Below are positions 6,789 to 13,429 of a stretch of DNA of 18,681 bases, in pieces (the stretch's first letter is position 1; every line of letters starts with the position of its first letter). The translations under genes were made by a program, and so were the position numbers. The stretch is from SHYQ01 sp041674525 (GTDB lineage Bacteria; Chloroflexota; Dehalococcoidia; UBA2979). Location of the stretch: the NCBI GenBank assembly GCA_041674525.1, contig JBAYVN010000048.1, positions 1 to 18,681 on the forward strand, written 5' to 3'. A model generated the notes under the pieces. The model was not told where the DNA came from, ran no database searches, and worked only from the letters and a program-made list of their open reading frames with translations.

Positions 6789-6790
6789 CT
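6785..6790 (+). promoter_or_regulatory. -10 box for leaderless pheS transcript
   Basis: TAAACT followed by CCCGGC and the ATG of pheS at 6797. The 6-nt distance puts the transcription start at the ATG, and no Shine-Dalgarno sequence is present. No -35 is recognisable. Confidence 0.6.
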
Positions 6791-6796
6791 CCCGGC

Positions 6797-7834
6797 ATGG
6801 GTGCACAACGGGTCGCCGAGGTGGAAGCAGAAGCGCGACAGCGCCTCGCGGGGGCGGCGGATGAGGCCGCGCTGGAGGCGTGGCGGACGGCTGTGCTCGG
6901 GCGGTCGGGGTCGCTGACGGCGGTGCTGCGGGGGCTCGGCGGGCTGCCGGAGGACGAGCGCCGCGCGGTGGGCGCTGCCGCCAACACCGCGAAGGCTGCG
7001 CTGGAGGCCGCGCTGGACGCCCGGCGCGAGGATCTTCGGCGCGCCGCGCTGGCCAACGTGGAGGCGCTGGACGTCACCCTGCCGGGCCGCCCCGCGCCCC
7101 GGGGTCGCCTGCACCCCGTCACGCAGGTGCGCCGCCAGATCCTCGACATCTTCGCGCGCCTCGGCTTCGCGACCGTCGAAGGGCCCGAGGTGGAGCTGGA
7201 CGAGTACAACTTCGGGCGGCTGCGCATCCCGGAGCACCACCCCGCGCGCGACATGTGGGACACGTTCTGGATCGACAGCGCCTCCTCGGCCGGCGCCTCC
7301 ATGCTGCTACGCACGCACACCAGCCCCATGCAGATCCGGTACATCGAACGCCACGCGCCGCCGATCCGCATCGCCGTGCCGGGGCGCTGCTATCGCTACG
7401 AGGCCACGGACGCCACGCACGAGTGGATGATGCAGCAGATCGAGCTCCTCGCCGTGGACGAGGGCCTCAGCATGGCGAACCTGAAGGGCACGCTGCAGGA
7501 GTTCGCGCGGCAGATGTTCGGGCCGGAGCGCCGCGTGCTCATGCGCAACTCGTACTTCCCGTTCGTGGAGCCGGGCGTGGAGCTCTCGGTGGACTGCTTC
7601 GCCTGCCCCGGCAACGACCCGGCCTGCCCCGTCTGCCGCGGCTCCGGGTGGATCGAGATCATGGGCGCGGGCATGGTGCACCCCGAGATCATCGACGCCG
7701 CAGGGTACTACTCCACGCGCTACACCGGCTTCGCCGCCGGCATGGGCGTGGAGCGCGTCACCATGCTGAAGTACGGCATCACGGACATCCGCGCCTTCTA
7801 CAGCAACGACCCGCGCTTCCTCGCCCAGTTCTAG
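6797..7834 (+). CDS. pheS: Phenylalanine--tRNA ligase alpha subunit
   Basis: A 345-residue catalytic alpha subunit of the heterotetrameric phenylalanyl-tRNA synthetase, which charges tRNA-Phe in the cytosol. The N-terminal 80 residues are the helical coil that binds tRNA; the class II core follows: GRLHPVTQVRRQILDIFARLGF, EVELDEYNFGRL, HTSPMQIRYIE (motif 2 region), GRCYRYEATDATHEWMMQQIE, and motif 3 at the end, YTGFAAGMGVERVTMLKYGITDIRAFY. A Cys cluster, CFACPGNDPACPVCRGSGW, lies before the GAGMVHP block, a common variant that may bind zinc. The start is the only ATG compatible with the coil and sits 6 nt after TAAACT, so the mRNA is probably leaderless. pheT follows after 352 nt that carry a repeat. 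Confidence 0.97.
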   Translation: MGAQRVAEVEAEARQRLAGAADEAALEAWRTAVLGRSGSLTAVLRGLGGLPEDERRAVGAAANTAKAALEAALDARREDLRRAALANVEALDVTLPGRPAPRGRLHPVTQVRRQILDIFARLGFATVEGPEVELDEYNFGRLRIPEHHPARDMWDTFWIDSASSAGASMLLRTHTSPMQIRYIERHAPPIRIAVPGRCYRYEATDATHEWMMQQIELLAVDEGLSMANLKGTLQEFARQMFGPERRVLMRNSYFPFVEPGVELSVDCFACPGNDPACPVCRGSGWIEIMGAGMVHPEIIDAAGYYSTRYTGFAAGMGVERVTMLKYGITDIRAFYSNDPRFLAQF

Positions 7835-7879
7835 GCGAGGCGCACCCGGCCGCCGCGCAGCCCCCACGCACGGCATCCA

Positions 7880-8152
7880 GGCCCTCGACGCCTCGGTGCG
7901 CCATGTGCGATCGGTGGGCGGCCCACCCTGCCCTCCCGGCGGGGGGGGGGTGACATGCGAGGGGGCTGCACGGCTGCACCCCTTCGGGCATCCCCGGCGT
8001 GGATCGGCGAGTCCGAAGGCCGGGCGAACGGGACGCACTGCACCGGATCGGGATTCGCAAAGGGCGAAGCCCTTTGACGCCCACCCCCCGCCCGCGCAGG
8101 GCGGGGGCAGGGGGTGGGCCGCCCCGCGCCGCCACATCGACGCGTCGAGGGG
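7880..8152. repeat. Hairpin-rich intergenic element, copy B (between pheS and pheT)
   Basis: The left arm (about 7881-7951: CCCTCGACGCCTCGGTG, then GGGCGGCCCACCCTGCCCTC and a G-run) is matched in inverse by the right arm (about 8076-8150: CCCCCGCCCGCGCAGGGCGGGG hairpin split over 8084-8105, then GGGGGTGGGCCGCCCC and CATCGACGCGTCGAGGGG). Inside are GGGGCTGCACGGCTGCACCCC-like (7971-7983 region) and the perfect hairpin CAAAGGGC-GAA-GCCCTTTG (8058-8076). The arms share the GGGGCGGCCCACCCC core and the flanking GTCGATG with copy A. The element occupies almost all of the 352-nt pheS–pheT gap; no gene is seen there. It would separate pheT transcription from pheS, and pheT has its own -10 box beyond it. 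Confidence 0.75.
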
Positions 8153-8174
8153 TGAGCCTACTCGCGCGTTCCGC

Positions 8175-8180
8175 TAGAGT
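8175..8180 (+). promoter_or_regulatory. -10 box for leaderless pheT transcript
   Basis: TAGAGT followed by GACGCC and the ATG of pheT at 8187, the same 6-nt layout as pheS, moeA and the GNAT gene. No Shine-Dalgarno sequence and no clear -35. Confidence 0.6.
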
Positions 8181-8186
8181 GACGCC

Positions 8187-10727
8187 ATGCTCGTCTCACT
8201 GAAGTGGCTCCGCGACTACGTCGACCTCCCCGCGGACGTCGATGTCAATGACCTGGCGCACCGCCTCACCATGGCCAGCGCCGAGGTGGACGGCATCCAC
8301 CGCGTCGGCGCGTGGGACCGCGACCTCGTGCGAGTCGGCCACGTCCAGAAGGTCGAGCCGCACCCGGATGCGGATCGCCTGCGCCTCGTCACCGTCGACT
8401 TCGGCGGCGACGCGCGGATGCGCGTGGTCTGTGGCGCCCCGAACGTCGCCGAGGGCCAGCGCATCTGCTTCGCCCGCGAGGGCGCGGACCTCATCGACGG
8501 CCACACCGGCAAGCCCGCGCGCCTCAAGCGCGGCACCATCCGCGGCATCGTCTCGGCGGGCATGGTCCTCTCCGAGGCCGAGCTCGGCCTGTCGCAGGCG
8601 CACGAAGGCATCGTCGTGCTTCCGGCGGACACGCCCGTCGGCACCCCCGTCGCGGACGTCCTCGGGGACACCATCCTCGATGTCCACGTCTGGCCGAACC
8701 GCGCCGACACCATGAACCTGGTCGGCATCGCGCGCGAGATCGCCGCGATCCTCGGCGCCAGCAGGTCGCAGGAGGTGGCGGCAGGGCTGGGCCTGCCGAA
8801 TGCGGTCGCGAACGCGATCGTGGGGCACGTCGGCCGCGCGACGGGCCTCTTCGGCCTGCCGAGCGTCCACGAGCCAGACGAGACGTACGTCGAGGCTGGC
8901 GCCCCTCTCGCGGACACGCTCGACGTCACGATCGAGGACCCCGCGCTCTGTGCGCGCTACATCGCCACGATCGTCGAGGGTGTCACCGTGGGCCCCTCGC
9001 CGGACTGGATGCAGGAGCGCCTGCGCGCGGCAGGCATGCGCCCGATCAACAACGTTGTCGACATCACCAACTACGTCATGCTCGAGCTCGGCCAGCCGCT
9101 GCACGCGTTCGACGCCGATCGCGTGCGCGGCACGATCGGTGTCCGCCTCGCGCAGCCTGGCGAGTCGCTGCGCACCCTCGACGGCATCGACCGCGCGCTG
9201 ACGCCGGACACGCTGCTGATCACCGACGACAGCGGCCCGATCGCCCTCGCCGGCGTCATGGGCGGCGAGTCGACCGAGGTCACCTCGTCCACCACACGCG
9301 TCCTGCTGGAAGCCGCACGCTTCGACCCCGTGAGCATCCGCCGCACCTCCTTCCGCCTGGCGCTCCGCTCCGAGGCCTCGTCGCGCTTCGAACGCGGCCT
9401 GTCGCCGGAGCTCGCCGCGCACGCCTCGCGCCGCGCCACGAAGCTCTTCGTCGAACTCTGCGGCGGCACCGCGCGCGCGGGCAGCGTCGACGGCTACCCG
9501 GCGCCGCAGGCACCCGTCGAGGTCACCCTGACCCGCCACCGCCTCGACACCCTGATCGGCGTCCACGTCGAGACGCGGGAGGTCGAGGCGATCCTCGGGA
9601 CCCTCGGCTTCGAGATCCTCGAGTCTGACGGCGGCCGGGCGCCGGGCGCGTTCCGGGTGCGCGCGCCGTGGTGGCGTACCGACATCGGCATCCCGGACGA
9701 CATCGCCGAGGAGGTCGTGCGCCTCGCGGGCTACGACCGCCTGCCGGCCGCTGCGATCGAGGGCGCGATCCCCGCGTGGGAGCCGAACGCGCTCCTCGAC
9801 CTCCGCGAGCGCCTGCGCGATGCCCTGGCGGGCGCGGGCCTGCAGGAGATCATCACCTACTCGCTGACGACCAACGAGGTGCTGGCGCGCGTCATCGCGC
9901 CGGAGGACCTCGCGATCATCGCGCCGCTGCGCCTGCGCAACACGCTTTCCGCCGACCGCGAAGTGATGCGCCCGACGCTCCGCCACGCCGTGCTGGAGAC
10001 GATGGAGCGCAGCCTGCGCGCCGAGGCCCCCGCGGTCGCGATCTTCGAGGCGGCGCGCATCTTCCTCCCCCGCCACGACGGCGGGCTCCCCGAGGAACGC
10101 GAGCATGTCACCGGCGTCGTGTCAGGCGTGGAGATCGATCGCTGGGGCCGGCCGGGTGAGCGCGCGCTGGACTTCTTCGACGCGAAGGGCATGCTCGACG
10201 CTGCCTTCGCGGCGCTGCGCGTCCCGGTGACGTACGAGGCAGGCAGCGAGTTCGGCCTCACCCCGAACCGCGCCGCGCGCCTGCAGGTGGGCACGGCGGA
10301 GATCGGCGTTCTGGGCGAGGTGCATCCGGACACCCTCGCCGCGTTCGACATCGCCAGCCCGGGCCATGGTCCCGTGGTGCTCTTCGACATCGACGTCGCA
10401 CGCCTGCTGGAGGTGCTCCCGGCCCGCGCCGCCGTCCGCGAGGTCTCCCGCTTCCCCGCGGTGGAGCAGGACCTCGCGCTCGTGCTTGACGAGGGCGTCC
10501 CCTCGGCCGCCGTCGTCGCCGTCCTCGAGGCCTCGCCGCTGGTCGCCTCGGCGCGCGTGTTCGACGTCTTCCGGGGCGGGAGCCTGCCGCAGGGCAAGAA
10601 GTCGGTGGCCTTCTCGATCCGCTACCAGGTCCCCAACCGCACCCTCACCTCGGAGGACGCGAACAAGGAGCAGGCGCGCCTCGTGCGGCGCCTCGAACGG
10701 GAGCTGGGCGCGCAGCAGCGGGCGTAG
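8187..10727 (+). CDS. pheT: Phenylalanine--tRNA ligase beta subunit
   Basis: An 846-residue beta subunit, slightly longer than the usual 790-800. Order of domains: N-terminal MLVSLKWLRDYVDLP; the tRNA-binding OB domain (about 40-160, VGHVQKVEPHPDADRLRLVTVDFGG … RVVCGAPNVAEGQ); B3/B4 editing domain containing RPINNVVDITNYVMLELGQPLHAFD and GVMGGESTEV; the B5 domain around VEAILGTLGFEI … RVRAPWWRTDI…DIAEEVVRLAGYDRLP; the pseudo-catalytic core; and the C-terminal FDX-ACB domain (SRFPAVEQDLALVLDEGV … LTSEDANKEQARLVRRLE). The extra length lies near residues 195-245, before IEDPALCARY. It binds tRNA-Phe and removes mischarged tyrosine. Its start is fixed by TAGAGT-N6-ATG. It works with pheS, from which it is separated by a repeat. 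Confidence 0.97.
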   Translation: MLVSLKWLRDYVDLPADVDVNDLAHRLTMASAEVDGIHRVGAWDRDLVRVGHVQKVEPHPDADRLRLVTVDFGGDARMRVVCGAPNVAEGQRICFAREGADLIDGHTGKPARLKRGTIRGIVSAGMVLSEAELGLSQAHEGIVVLPADTPVGTPVADVLGDTILDVHVWPNRADTMNLVGIAREIAAILGASRSQEVAAGLGLPNAVANAIVGHVGRATGLFGLPSVHEPDETYVEAGAPLADTLDVTIEDPALCARYIATIVEGVTVGPSPDWMQERLRAAGMRPINNVVDITNYVMLELGQPLHAFDADRVRGTIGVRLAQPGESLRTLDGIDRALTPDTLLITDDSGPIALAGVMGGESTEVTSSTTRVLLEAARFDPVSIRRTSFRLALRSEASSRFERGLSPELAAHASRRATKLFVELCGGTARAGSVDGYPAPQAPVEVTLTRHRLDTLIGVHVETREVEAILGTLGFEILESDGGRAPGAFRVRAPWWRTDIGIPDDIAEEVVRLAGYDRLPAAAIEGAIPAWEPNALLDLRERLRDALAGAGLQEIITYSLTTNEVLARVIAPEDLAIIAPLRLRNTLSADREVMRPTLRHAVLETMERSLRAEAPAVAIFEAARIFLPRHDGGLPEEREHVTGVVSGVEIDRWGRPGERALDFFDAKGMLDAAFAALRVPVTYEAGSEFGLTPNRAARLQVGTAEIGVLGEVHPDTLAAFDIASPGHGPVVLFDIDVARLLEVLPARAAVREVSRFPAVEQDLALVLDEGVPSAAVVAVLEASPLVASARVFDVFRGGSLPQGKKSVAFSIRYQVPNRTLTSEDANKEQARLVRRLERELGAQQRA

Positions 10728-10757
10728 GGGCCGGGGGCGCGCGTCCACACGCGGGCG

Positions 10758-10763
10758 TAGACT
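10758..10763 (+). promoter_or_regulatory. -10 box for leaderless GNAT transcript
   Basis: TAGACT followed by GCGCCG and ATG at 10770. Same spacing as the other leaderless candidates; it lies in the 42-nt gap after pheT, so the GNAT gene need not depend on pheT read-through. Confidence 0.55.
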
Positions 10764-10769
10764 GCGCCG

Positions 10770-11300
10770 ATGGACGTCTTCGAGCCGATCCGTGTGCGCG
10801 ATGACGTGTGGCTGCGCCCGTGGCGCGACGAGGATGCGCCCGCGCTGGCGGGGCACGCGAACAACCGCAACGTGTCACGCAACCTGCGGGACCACTTTCC
10901 GTACCCGTACACCGATGCAGACGCGCGCGAGTTCCTCGCCCGGCGCGTGAGTCAGGCGATCCCCGAGAACCTGGCGATCGAGGCCGGGGGCGGGGCGGCT
11001 GGCGGCATCGCGCTACGGTCGGGACAGGATGTGAACCGGGGGACCGCGGAGATCGGCTACTGGCTGGCCGAGCCGCACTGGGGTCGCGGGATCATGACCG
11101 AGGCCGCGCGGGCGATCACCGCGTACGGCATCGAGCGGCTGTCGCTGCGGCGGATCGAGGCGGGCGTGTTCGAGCGGAACCTCGCGTCTGCGCGCGTGCT
11201 CGAGAAGGCGGGGTATGTCCTCGAAGGCCGCCTCCGGCGCGCCGTGATCAAGGACGGCGAGGTGATGGATACCCTCGTGTACGCGTACGTCCGCCCCTGA
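10770..11300 (+). CDS. GNAT family N-acetyltransferase (RimJ/RimL type)
   Basis: A 176-residue GNAT acetyltransferase of the RimJ/RimL branch, which transfers acetyl from acetyl-CoA to an amino group, often an N-terminal or small-molecule amine. Seen features are the N-terminal LRPWRDEDAPALAGHANN, the beta-4 strand AEIGYWLAEPHWGRGIMTEA with the CoA-binding WGRGI loop, and RIEAGVFERNLASARVLEKAGYVLEGRLR, the typical RimJ C-terminal block, ending in DTLVYAYVRP. The start is set by TAGACT-N6-ATG. The gene is convergent with rplT and its downstream region holds tandem repeats. The substrate cannot be told from sequence. Confidence 0.9.
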   Translation: MDVFEPIRVRDDVWLRPWRDEDAPALAGHANNRNVSRNLRDHFPYPYTDADAREFLARRVSQAIPENLAIEAGGGAAGGIALRSGQDVNRGTAEIGYWLAEPHWGRGIMTEAARAITAYGIERLSLRRIEAGVFERNLASARVLEKAGYVLEGRLRRAVIKDGEVMDTLVYAYVRP

Positions 11301-11333
11301 GTCGCGGTTGTTCCGCCGGGGTACGCGCCGCGC

Positions 11334-11429
11334 GGGCTACTCCTCTGGCGGGCTGCTCCTCTGGCGGGCTGCTCCTCTGGCAGAGCGCTCCTGCGGCGGG
11401 ACGCTCCTCCGGTGGGATGCTCGACCGCG
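11334..11429. repeat. 16-bp tandem repeat array, about six units
   Basis: Units begin at 11334, 11350, 11366, 11382, 11398 and 11414, a strict 16-nt period. Units 2 and 3 are identical (GGGCTGCTCCTCTGGC) and unit 1 differs by one base; units 4-6 decay but keep the GCTCCT core. The period is not a multiple of three and no supported gene crosses it. It lies between the convergent GNAT and rplT genes. Confidence 0.85.
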
Positions 11430-11454
11430 TCGCCCCTCGACGATCCGTTCGCCC

Positions 11455-11496
11455 TCACCACCACCGGACACACGTCTCACCACCACCGGACACACG
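11455..11496. repeat. Perfect 20-bp direct repeat
   Basis: TCACCACCACCGGACACACG occurs at 11455-11474 and again at 11477-11496 (22-nt period, spacer TC). It directly abuts the terminator hairpin. Two copies only and no further spacers, so this is not a CRISPR array. Confidence 0.85.
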
Positions 11497-11497
11497 A

Positions 11498-11517
11498 GAG
11501 CCGCCCGAGGGCGGCTC
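11498..11517 (-). terminator. Hairpin terminator of the infC–rpmI–rplT operon (bidirectional)
   Basis: GAGCCGCC-CGAG-GGCGGCTC is a perfect 8-bp GC-rich stem with a 4-nt loop, 26 nt beyond the rplT stop. There is no strong U-run on either side. Since GNAT converges from the other side, it may end both transcripts. Confidence 0.7.
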
Positions 11518-11543
11518 ATGCGTGCGTTGGGGGGGGTGGTCAG

Positions 11544-11909
11544 TTACGCGACGGCGGCCAGCGCGGCCTTCGCCTGCGCGGCGACGGCGCCGAAGGCCGC
11601 GGGGTCGCGGACGGCCATCTCGGCGAGCATCTTGCGGTTGAGGTCTACGCCGGCCTTGTTGAGGCCATCGATCAGGCGGCCGTAGGTCAGGTCGTGCAGG
11701 CGTGCGGCGGCGTTGATGCGGACGATCCACAGCCGGCGGAAGTCGCCCTTGCGGTCCTTGCGGTGCACCGTGGCGTACCGCAGGGCGTGGATCATCGACT
11801 GGTGCGCGACCTTGTAGTTGGTCGTGCGCTTGCCGTGGTGACCCGCGTTGAGGGCGAATACCTTGCGGTGGCGGTTGCGGGTCTGGACGCGGGATCGGAC
11901 GCGGGCCAT
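11544..11909 (-). CDS. rplT: 50S ribosomal protein L20
   Basis: 121 residues, the usual L20 length. It opens with MARVRSRVQTRNRHRKVFALNAGHHGK region typical of L20, followed by RTTNYKVAHQSMIHALRYATVHRKDRKGDFRRLWIVRINAAAR and SYGRLI-like TYGRLIDGLNKAGVDLNRKMLAEMAV. L20 binds 23S rRNA early in 50S assembly and in several bacteria also represses its own operon by binding the infC–rpmI leader. Start ATG at 11909 has GAGGTAAGAAG directly upstream, an extended ribosome site. It is the last gene of infC–rpmI–rplT, with a 77-nt gap from rpmI and a hairpin terminator downstream. Confidence 0.97.
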   Translation of the reverse strand: MARVRSRVQTRNRHRKVFALNAGHHGKRTTNYKVAHQSMIHALRYATVHRKDRKGDFRRLWIVRINAAARLHDLTYGRLIDGLNKAGVDLNRKMLAEMAVRDPAAFGAVAAQAKAALAAVA

Positions 11910-11986
11910 CTTCTTACCTCAAACTCGGCTGCGAACTCAACTGGGAACTGGTTGGGACTCCTGCTCGGCGCGCGGCGACTCGGACG

Positions 11987-12178
11987 TTACGCGTACGGCA
12001 GGTTGGCCTTGATCGCGGCAGCCTGACCGCCCCCCACGACCACGTCGCGGCCCAGGCCGGTCATCTTCGTGCGGCTGCGCTTGGCCCGCTTCGGGTTGGT
12101 GTTGCGGATCATCACCTTGCCCGTCCCGGTGAGGCGAGCGCGCTTCGCGGTCCCCTTGTGGGTCTTCATCTTCGGCAC
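11987..12178 (-). CDS. rpmI: 50S ribosomal protein L35
   Basis: 63 residues. The N-terminus PKMKTHKGTAKRARLTGTGK and the basic middle RSRTKMTGLGRDVVV are diagnostic of L35. The start is a GTG (12178), with AGAGGGG upstream at a somewhat long spacing. It lies 36 nt after infC and before rplT, the conserved operon order. Confidence 0.96.
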   Translation of the reverse strand: MPKMKTHKGTAKRARLTGTGKVMIRNTNPKRAKRSRTKMTGLGRDVVVGGGQAAAIKANLPYA

Positions 12179-12214
12179 AGCGGGAACCCCTCTTCGCGCC
12201 CTCGGCGGGTCGCC

Positions 12215-12784
<570 letters not shown>

Positions 12785-12787
<3 letters not shown>

Positions 12788-12799
12788 CTGAGACTCCTC
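12785..12799 (-). promoter_or_regulatory. Ribosome binding site and AUC start of infC
   Basis: Minus strand GAGGAG-TCTCAG-ATC. The strong Shine-Dalgarno with ideal 6-nt spacing decides for ATC over the GTG at 12808. A 6-bp leader hairpin (ACTCCG-N6-CGGAGT, 12807-12824) lies immediately upstream. Confidence 0.75.
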
Positions 12800-12838
12800 A
12801 ACCCACACTCCGCTGCGACGGAGTCCGACAGGCCCTCC

Positions 12839-12861
12839 AGTCTAGCAGAACCGTGATGGTA
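12839..12861 (-). promoter_or_regulatory. Promoter region of infC operon
   Basis: Minus strand TGCTAGACT (extended -10, TAGACT at 12844-12839), giving a leader of about 45 nt before the infC start. A second extended -10 candidate, TGCTACCAT, lies 17 nt upstream (12861-12856). No -35 is recognised. Confidence 0.45.
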
Positions 12862-12913
12862 GCAGGGTGCCCTCGCGGGTTCGTCGGGGAAGCCCCGAGG
12901 CACCGGCGGCCGG

Positions 12914-13429
12914 TCAGGCCTCGTCGGGGGTGTACTCGACCAGGAGCTCGCCCTTCTCCACGCGCACACCGTGCTGAGCGTGGACGGCGGTGACGACCCC
13001 GGGGTGGGGGGCCTGCACCTCGTTCTGCATCTTCATCGCCTCGATCACGACCACGCCCTGGCGCGCCTCGATCCGATCGCCCACCGCGACGCGGATCTCC
13101 ACGGCGACGCCCGCGAGCGGCGCGAGGATCTTCCCCGGGGGGTCGCCGGCGCCACCGGCCGCCCCCCGCCCTCGCCCGGCGCCGGCCGCGCCGAGCACGA
13201 ACGAGCGCCCATCGACGACGACGCGGAGGTTACGCCCCTCGCGCACGACATAAGCACGCGTGGGTACGCCGTCACGAAGGATCGAGAACACCCCGGGGAT
13301 GCCGGAGACCGTGACGTCCACCTCCTGTGGCGACGCGTCATCGATGGCGACCGTGACGCGGCCGCCCGACTCGTCGAGCATGACCGTGTAGGTGTTGTCG
13401 CCTACCTGGAAGCGGTGCCGCGTCGCCAA
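12914..13429 (-). CDS. Biotin carboxyl carrier protein (biotinyl domain)
   Basis: A 171-residue carrier. The C-terminal biotinyl domain (about 98-168) begins PGKILAPLAGVAVEIRVAVGDRIEARQGVVVIEAMKMQNEV; K133 in EAMKMQN is the biotinylated lysine. The N-terminal part RHRFQVGDNTYTVMLDESGG is a small beta domain, followed by an Ala/Gly-rich linker (80-97). There is no ATG; the best start is TTG at 13429 with GGAAGGA about 9 nt upstream. This overlaps the 3' end of the biotin carboxylase gene by 28 nt in another frame. The pair forms an acyl-CoA carboxylase biotin module, but no carboxyltransferase subunit is in the window. It could also be the displaced end of a once-fused carboxylase. Confidence 0.85.
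   Translation of the reverse strand: MATRHRFQVGDNTYTVMLDESGGRVTVAIDDASPQEVDVTVSGIPGVFSILRDGVPTRAYVVREGRNLRVVVDGRSFVLGAAGAGRGRGAAGGAGDPPGKILAPLAGVAVEIRVAVGDRIEARQGVVVIEAMKMQNEVQAPHPGVVTAVHAQHGVRVEKGELLVEYTPDEA

Noticed and set aside
7896..8177. Small plus-strand gene in the pheS–pheT gap
   Set aside because: It lies entirely in the inverted-repeat element and has Pro/Gly/Arg low-complexity sequence.
8196..10106. 636-codon open frame on the minus strand
   Set aside because: Antisense to pheT, with Arg/Ala/Asp-rich low-complexity sequence.
11455..11496. CRISPR array
   Set aside because: Only two 20-bp copies with a 2-bp spacer and no cas genes.
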